Source of the DNA: Apostichopus parvimensis
Lineage: Eukaryota; Echinodermata; Holothuroidea; Aspidochirotida; Stichopodidae
DNA: 31,454 nt
Reading direction: 5' to 3'
Assembly: GCA_000934455.1 (NCBI GenBank)
Contig: KN885633.1
Span: forward strand, 28,290 to 59,743
Shown: piece by piece, positions 22,401 to 31,454 of the stretch
Numbering within the stretch: position 1 is the first letter of the stretch
How the letters are laid out: each line of letters opens with the position of its first letter
Notes under the pieces: model-generated
The model's database searches: none
Told to the model about the DNA's origin: nothing
The model's input: only the letters and a program-made list of their open reading frames with translations
Position numbers and translations under genes: made by a program

Positions 22401-24508
22401 CATTGTCAAGGAAATTGTGTATTTCCTTAAACGCTATTAAAACTGTTACTGTTTCACTCAGATAAAGGAACTTTTGTGGTATTCCCTAAGCATCGACGCC
22501 ATGGTATTGAGAGAGATGTCGTGTAGCTTAGAGGATCGAAAGCAAACTGTCTTGTAACAGTGAATCACACCTCGATGAGACCGTGATCTCTTTAAAATCA
22601 ATATCACCGTTGAGTCTTTTAAAAACTCGCCTAGGTACCTCGGATAGTATTCATTTACAAGGGCCTCCGCTGCAAACAATCAAACCTATTTCCGACATCG
22701 TCGGACGTACGTACGGAAATTCAAGGAATGATGATCAACAGTTTAAGTCATCGCCCAATTAGGTCAATTATAATCTAAGTAATAAATATCCAGGTACCGC
22801 CTCGGGTAACATCAGACAACCAGACAAGAAGATCAAGGCCAAGTCGGTTACAGAATCTGGTAAGACTTGCGTAACACACACCTTCGACTCTGTGGGGTCC
22901 CTCTCCTCCAGACAGAAGTAGTTTAGCGGGGGAGGAAACAAGAAGAAAAAAAATTTACCGACTGGCAATCCTTCCGATACAACGCATACTCCCGAGGGAG
23001 TTCCTTGGGAGGTACCGGCACTTTACGAGAGCTCGGTGATTCACTAGTCGTCAGGGGGCGGCCTCACGTAAGAGCGGCTGTAACAGAGAGTTTGACTGAT
23101 AAGTATTCATTAGTATTCTACAAAGATACAATAAACAGGCAGATTGTTACATTCACTACAAGGTGACCTGAGGAAAGCGCAAAGAATAAAAGAAGAAAAT
23201 GCCGAAGGTACGGAATACACAAATTAGTTAAAAAAGTTGGAAATGATTGAGATATGAAGAGCTATTTGTTTGACAGGAGAAACTCGTCCGGAATTAAAAA
23301 AGCGTCCGAACGATTCGAGACAAAATCGGTCGGTGTAGTAAATCAACTGGAGAGAAAGGGAGGGGAGGGGGGGAAAAGTGAAGGAATATGAAATCACTGT
23401 TTTCTGAGGATGCATGTATGTAGTTTCATATATTCTTGGCAACAACTTCTATCTATGGTAATCAGATCATTGGGTTTGTAATGAAATGGTGCTGTATTTA
23501 TGTTTGGTTGTAAACATTGGGTTCTTTCCTACTAAGCCATATAAGAAACAAATGAAATGAAACTGCTGAAATTTTTTTTGGGGGGGGGGGGGAATTGGAA
23601 AGAGGACAATAATGCTGGCTTGAGCACCATTCTAAATTATGTAGTAGTTGCCTCTAAGTATTTAAGAATTGTGAGTTTGTCAAAATTGGCACTTTTAAAG
23701 TTGCAGGAAAGTAAAAGGCACACAACTAGCATTTTGTATGAACAGATTTTTTTTCCCTGCTTACTTTTTGTGACTTTCAGACTGACTATACACAGACGAA
23801 CTTCCCAATGGAAGATAAGCATACATACTATTACCCAAAGTTGTGCGTGAGGAATAGTGGCTAACCAGCCTCCCATATCTGGGGACGGAGGTGGGGAGGG
23901 GGGTGGGTGGCTGATAGATGTTGGTGAAGAATTGTGACAGGAGGTAGACAGGCTTGGTAATTCAATTAAGTTAGTTCAATTAACTTAATTGCAAATATGG
24001 TTGGTTTCATATTTTCCATATCTCTCTTTACTTGGAACAGGGAGGGGGATAAAAGCAGAGGAAAAGCTCTAACTAAAGGGGATGTATGCCCTTGTCAAAC
24101 CCCCCCCCCTGCTTCCACTGTTTATGGATCAGTAGCTCACGAATATTCTTCACATACCAGAATGGTTTTGCAATAAGCCTCAAACTTTTTCCAGTTTAGG
24201 TAACCAAAGAACATATGAGGAAAAAAAGGCCTTCAGTGTAAGTTTGAGAAGATCAAGATATCCACAAGTCTTTGAGAGTCTGCTTGGGCCCAAGGCTCAA
24301 CTATATCACCGTGCTCCATTTGGTGCACTCTCCTGGCGATCCTTAATTACATTATGATGAAAGTGAGAATACATTATTCTATCCGATACATACCCGGGCC
24401 CCTCCAAATATCCCTGGGTTAACCTTATTGATCCCAGACCCTGGAGCTATATTCCTCCCCCACCCCCCCTCTGAATCCCCTCTAGTCAATTAAGATCAAG
24501 ACACTCAC
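19415..24508. other. Gene-free DNA, presumed intron 5 and/or intergenic
   Basis: Exon 5 of the minus-strand gene ends at 24509 in phase 2, so at least part of this stretch should be intron. I could not find a following exon with a fitting acceptor and coiled-coil coding. Homopolymer runs lie at 21104-21124 (21 G), 23580-23592 (13 G) and 24100-24109 (10 C). Open frames across them (poly-proline or poly-glycine) are artefacts. Confidence 0.4.
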
Positions 24509-24597
24509 AGTAGTTCATTTGCTTTCTGTAGTTCTGCGATTTTCTTCTCAGTAGCTTCCATCCACTCTCTGTACTTCTCTCCCCAGTGTAACTTTAA
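24509..24597 (-). CDS. Coiled-coil protein gene, exon 5
   Basis: On the minus strand a good acceptor (TTCTCTCCATTCAG) precedes 24597, and a consensus donor (GTGAGT) begins at 24508. The exon is 89 bp, enters in phase 0 and leaves with two spare bases. It encodes LKLHWGEKYREWMEATEKK followed by IAELQKANEL, a charged, heptad-compatible helix with two tryptophans. It carries straight on from exon 4, which ends QLNLK. The exon closing with two spare bases shows that the gene continues, but the next exon was not found, so the protein is incomplete here. I do not recognise the family; centrosomal or ciliary coiled-coil proteins are one possibility, but that is speculation. Confidence 0.8.
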
Positions 24598-24953
24598 CTG
24601 AATGGAGAGAATCGAAACAGACAAAAACAGATTGAAACTTACAACAGGATTCAGGGGTTTGACATTCGTGCAAATGTAACCAGAAATAGTACAGATTTTC
24701 TGTTACTTTTCGTTAGACGTTATTGATTTTAAACAATGGTTTAGGTGTCGATTTTATATATTTCAGTTCAGTTTACATGACCATCACTAGTACAGTTGAA
24801 AATTTTTTATTCCCATTTTTTCATTTTCATTGTTTTATTACCTTTCATACGACTGAATATTTTTTTTAACCCTTTGCACTATGACATATCAAAACTTAAA
24901 ATTCCGACTTAAATCATTATTTCATCATAGAGTGCGAGCTGTGCCAGACTGAC

Positions 24954-25160
24954 CTTCAGATTAAGTTGTTCCTCTTTCTCACACCACTGGGCTTCCTTCA
25001 GACTCAGCTCGGTGAATAATTCTTCAAACTTTGCCCGGAGATCTATGTTTTCCACTTGGAGGTTTTCGTTTTGCGTCTGTAGCCCGGCCTTCTCTTCTTC
25101 CAACGATTTAATGTTCGACCTGAGTTCCTTCAGTTCCTGTTCATGATGGCAAGCTGGAGA
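24954..25160 (-). CDS. Coiled-coil protein gene, exon 4
   Basis: A strong acceptor with a polypyrimidine tract (TTGTTTTCTTTTTTAG) precedes 25160, and a donor GTCAGT starts at 24953. The exon is 207 bp, exactly 69 codons, phase 0 at both ends. It reads SPACHHEQELKELRSNIK, then SLEEEKAGLQTQNENLQVEN, then IDLRAKFEELFTELSLKEAQ and WCEKEEQLNLK. The sequence is a classic long coiled coil with leucines and hydrophobic residues at heptad spacing and many E/K/Q. Length and phase fit exon 3 upstream and exon 5 downstream, which is the best evidence that these are real exons of one gene. Confidence 0.88.
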
Positions 25161-25320
25161 CTAAAAAAGAAAACAATTTACAATCAAAGAAAGCACAACT
25201 TATATCTGTCAAATGTTGGGAGGATCATAAAGATGGTAAACATTATGTTTCTTCATAGGATAGAACCCGTCAAAGCCCTCTACTACGCAAGTTATAATAG
25301 TGATGTACAATTGTCATTGG

Positions 25321-25850
25321 TTTGATTTTAACATGTCGTATGCCAGCATCGACGAGTTCGGCAGATGACAGTCCTGACCATGAAATAATATTGTCGACCC
25401 ATCAAAGACGAGGTCTGCCAGGGCCCCGACGAGTACCGGCAGGAAGACCACCATTCGCAGCACGTGCAAAGCCACCCTGTCTTGCCGCATGTCCAAGCCA
25501 CATGGTTTTCCTACGAATGATGTCATTGGATGAGAAACACCACCGACCGCCAATTATCTCATGCAGCCTTTCGTTTGAAACATGGTCTTGCCACCTGATG
25601 TTAAGCATCGCACGCCAGGTTGACCTTCCCAGACTGTCATCCTTCTTCAAATCACCCGACTTCAAAGTCAGTGTGGATGCACCATGTAAAACCCTAGACA
25701 GAATTAGGGCTTTAGCCAGTCTCACTTTTGTTTCGCTGCTAACACGTGGACTATGTATGTGCAAGCAATTACGAATAGAAGCCTTCCCCATGCCGATGCG
25801 CATACTGATGTCGCAGAGATCGTGACTGATTGTGACCCCAAGGTACTAAC
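25321..25850 (-). mobile_element. LINE fragment, C-terminal region
   Basis: Read on the minus strand, this starts with YLGVTISHDLCDISMRIGMG and continues with a segment containing SETKVRLAKALILSRVLHGA and LKKDDSLGRSTWRAMLNIRW. It then has QDHVSNERLHEIIG, IIRRKTMWLGHAARQ and a G/R-rich GTRRGPGRPR. It ends, after one in-frame TGA near 25400, with WVDNIISWSGLSSAELVDAG. This matches the well-known C-terminal part of a non-LTR retrotransposon ORF2: 'K-Y-L-G', 'L-Y-G-x-x-x-W', 'RR-x-x-x-W-LGH-x-x-R', 'G-R-G-R-P-R-x-x-W-x-D-x-I'. The 5' truncation falls just before the YLG motif. The element is inserted in intron 3 in the same orientation as the host gene. Confidence 0.88.
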
Positions 25851-26757
25851 AAACAGTAAACAGTACTTAAAAAAAAAATTAATATGTAAAAAAATTTTAA
25901 AAAACAACAGGAGATTAGTACAGTTTACTAAGGTTTTGGAATTCAAGACTTACGTCAAAAATAGTATTAATTTTTGTACTTACTGCCCTGAGAATGACAT
26001 TAAAACATTGAAATTTTTCTTTTAGAGATTTAATTTTTTTTTTTTTTTAAGATCCTGGAATTCTTTGCTCATATGGGAATAGTAATTGTTGTTTGCTGCC
26101 CTCACAATAATAGTCCTCTTAGATGTTCTTCCTCTCCCCTGCCCCCTTTTTCCTTTCTCTGATTTCTAAATTAAAATGCAATATTATTACAAAATTAACA
26201 TGAGAATTATTGGAATTATCCAGAATGAAAATTCCATAACAAATGTTAAAAAAGTCTAGTGTATGCCATACATTTAACATTTGGGTGTGTAGGGCATTCA
26301 CGTTCATATTTATATATATCCTGTTTCGTGTTGCTCTCACTAATCAGAAACGAGGCCACAAGCAGTAAACAGGCACGACAGTTTGCTCTCCTTCATATGT
26401 TGTCAAAATTGCTGAATTACATACGAAGGAAGCTCGCAATTTTGACGCCATTGAAATCTTTAGAGGTTTAAGGATGTAATTATTTCATCACAAACCTCAT
26501 CGTCTAATATAACCAAAAATTTAACACCGATTTAAACTGGTTTTTCGATTTATTCCCCCATGCATCTCTCACTGTTGGGACGAGAGTTGAACGAATAACC
26601 TATTTCTGAGTGTTAGGCTCTTGAAAAATTCATTGCATGTCAACCTCCTGGGAATTCATTTTCCTTCAAAAGATGCACAGAATGGCTTTAAAGAAACAGT
26701 TAACTGTTTAGTGAATGGATCAAAATATGTTTTGCTTTCCATACCCCACAACCCCAA

Positions 26758-26936
26758 CCCCCCCCCCCCCCCCAACCCCCCCAAGAAATTAAAAAAAGAC
26801 CTCAATATTTGACTAACTGAAAGCAGTATTAAACGCATCTTTTTCGTGTAGTGGCTGAAATTCCAACTGGATGGGTTTTGGAGCCAGAAAATTCCGACTG
26901 CTGCCTTGTACCCCCCCCCCCCACCCCCCCCCCCCC
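26758..26936. repeat. Paired poly-C tracts in intron 3
   Basis: Runs of 16 C (26758-26773), 12 C (26911-26922) and 13 C (26924-26936) lie ~140 bp apart. On the transcribed strand of the gene they read as poly-G. The glycine/proline-rich open frames over them are artefacts of the runs. Confidence 0.8.
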
Positions 26937-27403
26937 ACCAACCAGCACCCTTTTTTTTACTCAATGTAATTTTTCTGGTCAGCAACAACTAGCAAGCAGC
27001 AAAGAAATGAGTAAGGAAGAGACTGGAGGATTTGGTGAAAAAAAATTGGCTCAGGAAGAGGCTATGGGAAGGGGAATTGCAAAGTAAAGACAAGATGGAA
27101 ACTAGTTTAACCAATTTTGTAGACCTACTTAAAACTTAAGATGATGCTTTCCTTAAATGCAGGGGAAGCAAACTTCTTCTTTTTTTATGAGAGTGAAGCA
27201 TAAAGTTTTGATTAGTTTTGTGCAACACCACAAGAATCCATTAAAAGGACTTCATGTTGATGACCCAGGCATGAAGCCAGCCTCCGTAGTGTGAGGGGAA
27301 AAGGGAAAATGTTTGTTCCCATGATGAACAGAAGGAAACACAAGCCACACCTTTAGACATGCTTTCAAAGAATCGCAAGGCAGACAGCTTCACTCCAAAA
27401 TAC

Positions 27404-27976
27404 TCTTCAGATGTTCGGGACTTTCAATCAAACATCAGTTTAAATTGAACAGAAGTCTGAAATAAGCCCCTTTTTGACTATTAATGCTCACTTCTTTGCT
27501 GAATTTTATTGCACTTGAATGTTCTTCTTTTAACCGTTTCATGTCAGAGTTATGTACATCTACTAACCTCATCCGAAAATAAATCTCTTTTTGACTATTA
27601 ATACTCACTTCTTGGCTGAATTTTATTGCACTTGAAAGTTCTCCTTTTAACCGTTTCAGGTCAGTGTTATGTGCATCTTCTAACTTCTTTAGATGTTCAG
27701 GACTTTCAATCGAACATCAGTTTAACTTGAACAAAGGTCCAAAATAAGTCCCTATTTGACTTTTAATACTTACTATTTGGCTAAATTTTATAGCACTTGA
27801 ATGTTTCTCTCTTAACTGTTCATGTCATAGTTATGAACATCTACTAACCTCTTCCGAAAATAAGTCTCTTTTTGACTATTAATACTCACTTGGCTGTATT
27901 TTATTGCATGTTCTCTCTTATGTACATCTACTAACCTCTTCCAAAAATAAGTCTCTTTTTGATTTTTAATACTCAC
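27404..27976 (-). repeat. Tandem copies of the exon 3 end, with donor-like borders
   Basis: On the minus strand, the last 78 bases of exon 3 (28054-27977) recur as four copies: 27937-27890 (30 bases shorter), 27850-27774 (one base shorter), 27686-27609 and 27569-27492. Each copy is followed by GTGAGT, GTAAGT or GTGAGC and ATTAA. The spacers between copies are 39, 39, 87 and 39 bases. The 39-base spacers are themselves open, reading VSINSQKETYFRK or close variants. Exon 3, two spacers and the next two copies thus form one open frame down to 27812. The copies encode variants of RLEDAHKADMKQLKEEHSSA. The array is either a set of alternative splice ends or decayed intronic duplications. Confidence 0.85.
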
Positions 27977-28130
27977 TTCTTGGTTGAATTTTATTGCACT
28001 TGAATGTTCTTCTTTTAACTGTTTCATGTCAGCTTTATGTGCATCCTCTAACCTCTTCAATTCATTGTTGTGTATCTGTATTAGTTCTGAGAGCTTCTTA
28101 TCAACAACAGGACTAGAGTCACCTGGAGGT
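27977..28130 (-). CDS. Coiled-coil protein gene, exon 3
   Basis: The acceptor (TATCTTTTTTTGGGAATC then TATTGCCAG) ends at 28131, and a near-consensus donor GTGAGTATT starts at 27976. The exon is 154 bp. The first base completes an arginine codon opened by exon 2, followed by 51 codons. The product is PPGDSSPVVDKKLSELIQIH then NNELKRLEDAHKADMKQLKE and EHSSAIKFNQE. A short proline/serine linker thus leads into a coiled coil. The 3' half of the exon is the source unit of the tandem array that follows in the intron, so the true exon end may vary between transcripts. Confidence 0.85.
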
Positions 28131-29916
28131 CTGGCAATAGATTCCCAAAAAAAGATACTTCAACATGAGAAATCTTATTGGGATGTATCATGTTATCTAC
28201 GTTTGCATGAGGACTATAATTTGACTACAGTTCTAGTACATAACTGACTTCTAAATGTTACTTTTATTTTACAACAACTCTTTCAGTTCTGCAAATCTCT
28301 TTATATCAACAACAGAACCAGAATCAGTTAAAGGTCTCTAAATAAACACAATTTTTCAAAAGTATATATATTTCATGGGTGGAAAATTATTTGTATATAA
28401 TTATGCAAATTATCTTTGTTTCCATTTAACATATATTATATTAAAACTACTACAACTAAACCCCTGTGATGCAGATTTTTTTTCTTTGAATATGTTATGG
28501 GTGAAAATTATAACATAACCACAGTAAAATATAAAATAACGAATATAAGATAAATAACCATACTGTACTTAACAATCAATAATAGTGACACAAACATGGT
28601 TTAGAGTCAAGCAGTCTGCATATCAGTCCTTAATTTATATCAAGAACTTGATAATATGATCGCAATTTGTAACTCTAAAGGTTATGACAGGTCACATTTT
28701 GTAAGTTGCACCAATAAGTTATTGGTCTTGTCATATCAATTCTAAGAGTCCTCTTATTGGGATTGAAGTTTTGATGAAAACACAGACAAAACTGACAGCT
28801 CCCAAAATGCAACTGACAGAATACTTACCGTAAACTGACAGTTGATTGATGATTTTACTCATTAATGATGCTGTTTGAAATAGATTAAATACATAGGTTC
28901 AATTTGGTCTGTTTCACTTTCCAACAAAATGTCTGAACTCTTTCTGACACTAAAATGCACCGAAATTCATAGATACAGACTTTTGTAGATATGAAAAAAA
29001 AGAAGAAAAGGTCTTTACTATGAGGTCATGGCATGTTGAACCAGTTGGTGACATTTTGAGAGAGAAGTCACATTGTATAGATATAGCAAACATGTTTACC
29101 ATATATTTTCAACATGTCTGTACTTCAGAAGAAAATTAATCTTTTCTGAACTGGATGAGACTCAGTCCAATGTTTTAATGGTAGGGTCAATTAAACATTG
29201 AAGTCTAGCATACAGCTGGTTGCCAGTCAGTATTTTTAACCAAATTGTTTGAGATGTATTCATACATTTCATTTCAAGTCTATTTGTAGCCTACTTCTCG
29301 ATAGGAGCATGCAGAATAATATACCTCAGACCAAATATTGGTGGGTCCTAGGTGTACAAGCTAGGTGACATTCACTGTTATGTCAACAAGGCTTCCAGGC
29401 AATCATTATAGGTCCCAAATATGCTAGAAATATAGTCAAATAATGCTCATTCTGAATGCATCAACTTCAACCTGTTGGCATTCTACTACCACTCAACTAC
29501 CACTCTCACTGAGACAATTTATTGTCTAAATTATCACTCCTGAATGTTCTGGAAATAATTTGGAAATCCAGAAAGTCCGCAACTAGTACACTAAAAGTTG
29601 AGGCCATATTGCTCATGACCACTTGAAAACCTAACAAAAATGGCTGTGCTCATTTGATGTTGAACCTACTATGAAAACATTATCATCATTGAACTAAACT
29701 ATGAAACACCACAGTAGTTCTATGAGTGAATAGACTTATTAATGAACTGATTGAATCATCAATTTTCATCACTCATTTGTATAAATAAGCAAAATTAAAA
29801 ATGACTGGGAAAAATTTTGCGCTCTCTTAAATTGAAACTTGACTAGGCTATAGTTAAAATAATAACCTACTTAAGGATCCAACAACTGCTTTATAAAATA
29901 GTAGTAACAATCTCAC
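28131..29916 (-). other. Intron 2 of the coiled-coil gene
   Basis: A 1.8-kb AT-rich interval between the donor GTGAGA (29916) and the exon 3 acceptor. I see no mobile element, RNA gene or further exon in it. Confidence 0.7.
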
Positions 29917-30029
29917 CTCCTATACTGTTTAAATGTCACATACTCTTTCTCTTTCTTAAGGACTGTCGTACTTTTAGCTTTCCGTAACTCATCAAGTCTC
30001 TTTTTCAAAGATGAAACTTCAGATTCCAA
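29917..30029 (-). CDS. Coiled-coil protein gene, exon 2
   Basis: The acceptor TTTATATTTAG ends at 30030 and the donor GTGAGA starts at 29916. The exon is 113 bp, enters in phase 0 and leaves two bases (AG) that exon 3 completes to AGA. It encodes LESEVSSLKKRLDELRKAKS followed by TTVLKKEKEYVTFKQYR. The first half shows L-x6-L heptads typical of a coiled coil. The second half is basic and could be a short non-coil segment before the PPGDSS linker. Phase agreement on both sides supports it strongly. Confidence 0.85.
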
Positions 30030-30343
30030 CTAAATATAAAATGAAGAATATTATTGTGAGTTGTCATGTTCGGCACACTGATATCTAATGCCCTTTTCAG
30101 TTCAGAGAACCTACCGGATTTTCAGCTGAGGTGGGGAGGAGGGGGGACAAGGTGGGTGCATGCATTAAATCTTTGGGACAGGCATCCACATTTTGTAGGG
30201 CCCTGAATGTAGAATGTGGGTGCCTTTTGGTGTTCTTCAAGCATAAGTTAAATCTGACATTTGGACAACAAACAAAAATATTAATAAGAATTTATACACT
30301 CAGCAACAGAATAGAAGTGTCAAACATGCATTCCAAAATGGCC

Positions 30344-30591
30344 GTGGCTATTCTTACGACTAGTCGTAACAATTATCTATAAACTATTCTTACGACATCG
30401 GCGAATTTATGCGCAGTAAAGTAAATAAAGCAACTGCGCGTGTAGTAGGGGTAACCCTAACCCTAAACCCTAATCCTAACCGGACATTATTGTTACTCAT
30501 GGTCGTAAAAATAGTACTCCTGGTTGTAAAAATAGCAATTGCGCATGCGTAATCGGAAATTATTCTTACGATTCGTCGTAAGAATAGCCAC
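30344..30591. mobile_element. Foldback/MITE-like element with telomere-like core
   Basis: The ends are inverted copies of GTGGCTATTCTTACGAC (30344-30360 and the reverse complement at 30575-30591). Similarity continues about 9 bases further in. The word CTATTCTTACGAC recurs inside at about 30384-30396. Weaker reverse copies (GTCGTAAAAATAG, GTTGTAAAAATAG) lie at about 30502-30535. Each terminus contains a palindrome: TTACGACTAGTCGTAA at 30354-30369, and TTCTTACGA/TCGTAAGAA arms at 30563-30584. There is no open frame, so it would depend on a transposase supplied elsewhere. No clear target-site duplication is visible. It lies in intron 1 of the coiled-coil gene. GCGCATGCGT at 30541-30550 resembles an NRF1 site. 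Confidence 0.75.
30451..30481 (+). repeat. Short interstitial telomere-like repeat (CCCTAA)n
   Basis: About five slightly imperfect CCCTAA units (AACCCTAACCCTAAACCC, TAATCCTAACC) lie in the middle of the foldback element. TTAGGG is the usual metazoan telomere repeat. Its place between inverted arms suggests it is part of the element rather than a repaired break, which is inference. Confidence 0.8.
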
Positions 30592-30743
30592 TTTGTTCCA
30601 TAATTGCCCTGCCATTACAACATCTTTCGCAGAACAGGTACTCGTTGTGAACAATAATCATAGCAACATGACGCTATTTCCAATATCTCTAGTATGAAGT
30701 AGGCTAATTAAAGGCCTAACGTCCTGTAGACGAATCAACCAAC

Positions 30744-30836
30744 CTCTCGAACTCTCTCTTTCAATGCTGCTTCACTTTGTCGAACACCTGTAGCTTTCGT
30801 TCGTGGTGACAAATAACTGCTGGATACTTTTGACAT
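30744..30836 (-). CDS. Coiled-coil protein gene, exon 1 with start codon
   Basis: The ATG is at 30836-30834 on the minus strand with A at -3. An in-frame TAA lies 36 bases upstream, so this start is the first possible one in the frame. An out-of-frame upstream ATG lies ~22 bases earlier and overlaps the start. The exon encodes MSKVSSSYLSPRTKATGVRQ followed by SEAALKERVRE, then the donor GTTGGT at 30743, phase 0. The N-terminus is serine-rich and basic, has no signal peptide, and turns into the coiled coil in the last 11 residues. With exons 2-5 the visible protein is ~218 residues and open at the C-terminus. It is likely cytoplasmic or cytoskeletal. No family was recognised. Confidence 0.8.
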
Positions 30837-30880
30837 TTTGATCGTAAGCTTTTGGCATCTAGGCTCGTGGAATTACTAAC

Positions 30881-30913
30881 TTACGTAATGATGTATCGTA
30901 GCTGATGACGTCA
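30881..30913 (-). promoter_or_regulatory. Putative proximal promoter with two bZIP palindromes
   Basis: TTACGTAA at 30881-30888 is a perfect PAR-bZIP/NFIL3-type palindrome. TGACGTCA at 30906-30913 is a perfect cAMP-response element. They lie 45 and 70 bases upstream of the start codon of the coiled-coil gene, where a proximal promoter or short 5' UTR is expected. The motifs are seen; function is inferred. No TATA box is evident. Confidence 0.45.
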
Positions 30914-31040
30914 GATTATCAATTTACTGTACTTCTACGGTTTTACGAGAAATGCTGAGTTCGATAGGGTGTAGAACATATCAACATACAACAATATGTA
31001 TGTTTCGTACAATCTAATTAGTATTTTGTTTTTGTTTAAG

Positions 31041-31252
31041 AGCCACGTACCCTCCAGTTAACCAAGTTTTCTAACAGGAATGGGAATACCCCTCCTCGAT
31101 CTTCAAGTTGGACTCTAGCACCCATGGACGACATACCATACACGTACCTACCCTCTCCCCCAGTCGCCAGTACAAATATTGTGGTTGAGCGTGATCCTAT
31201 GTACATGAACAACACGATTGGAAAAATAATGCGAATACATTCCAAATATTAA
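31041..31252 (+). CDS. Possible terminal exon of an unidentified gene
   Basis: A pyrimidine-rich acceptor-like sequence (TATTTTGTTTTTGTTTAAG) ends at 31040. From 31041 the plus strand is open for two bases plus 69 codons, up to TAA at 31250-31252. The frame is closed just upstream by a stop inside the acceptor, so the open stretch fits the acceptor border closely. The reading includes PRTLQLTKFSNRNGNTPPRS, then SSWTLAPMDDIPYTYLPSPP and ERDPMYMNNTIGKIMRIHSK. The composition looks protein-like (P, S, T, M, N), but no domain is known to me and no preceding exon was found. The minus strand is also open here (31245-31036). No AATAAA signal follows. Confidence 0.22.
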
Positions 31253-31454
31253 GCTGGTGCGTGAGGTTCCTCACCTACAAAGTTTGGACGTCAAATGATG
31301 TATATTATGGGCCATATCTGGACTATAAAGTAGTAATTGTTATAGTAACGCAAGATTGTGCTGATAAATACGTTTGATTTTCAATCCTCTTACTTGATCA
31401 AAGTCTGAATATACAGAGGAAGGTCGAAACTGTTGCGAAATATTCAGCTCCCCC
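31253..31454. other. Non-coding tail of the window
   Basis: No gene is seen. GTGAGGTTCCTCAC at 31261-31274 is a 6-bp-arm palindrome. Confidence 0.4.

Larger units (their letters stand above)
25161..27976 (-). other. Intron 3 of the coiled-coil gene
   Basis: The intron is bounded by GTGAGT at 27976 and TTTTAG at 25161. It holds four extra copies of the end of exon 3 near its 5' end, two poly-C tracts around 26758-26936 and a LINE tail at 25321-25850. The rest is AT-rich without a supported exon. Confidence 0.75.

Noticed and set aside
22458-22679. A 73-codon minus-strand open frame that looks somewhat protein-like
   Set aside because: It has no splice border in the phase needed for the coiled-coil gene and no recognisable motif.
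25402-25803. A host gene in intron 3
   Set aside because: The reading matches the C-terminal region of a non-LTR retrotransposon and is truncated with an in-frame stop.
26656-27087. Glycine- and proline-rich proteins on opposite strands
   Set aside because: They arise only from reading through poly-C/poly-G runs.

Overview
The window reads as nuclear DNA from an animal, most likely a marine invertebrate. It is AT-rich and has long gene-free stretches, G/C homopolymer tracts, a tRNA-derived SINE, several 5'-truncated LINE tails and spliced coding exons with GT-AG borders. A deuterostome such as an echinoderm is my guess, but nothing in the sequence proves the phylum. I see no bacterial-style operon, rRNA or true tRNA gene, CRISPR array or viral element.

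Layout: 1-2.1 kb holds no recognisable gene. 2.1-3.55 kb is a repeat cluster with a LINE 3' tail on the minus strand, a ~195-bp direct duplication and a tRNA-derived SINE between the two copies. 3.8-5.2 kb holds two diverged copies of a repeat unusually rich in AGGTCA half-sites, spaced as DR4, DR5 and DR1. 5.2-16.5 kb is mostly AT-rich non-coding DNA with polypurine/polypyrimidine tracts, an 88-bp tandem duplication and a diverged pair of ~130-bp repeats. 16.56-17.08 kb is a LINE tail on the plus strand. 17.85-19.13 kb is a ~600-bp duplication split by a 50-N gap and looks like two alleles placed side by side. 19.1-24.5 kb has no gene I can support.

The one convincing host gene lies on the minus strand from 30836 down to 24509. 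Its five exons have matching splice phases (0, 2, 0, 0, 2) and encode the N-terminal ~218 residues of a coiled-coil protein. The 3' end was not found. Intron 1 carries a small foldback element with a telomere-like core. Intron 3 begins with four further copies of the 3' end of exon 3, each followed by a splice-donor-like sequence, and also holds a LINE tail on the same strand. Two bZIP-type palindromes lie just upstream of the start codon. A possible but unproven terminal exon of another gene lies on the plus strand at 31041-31252.
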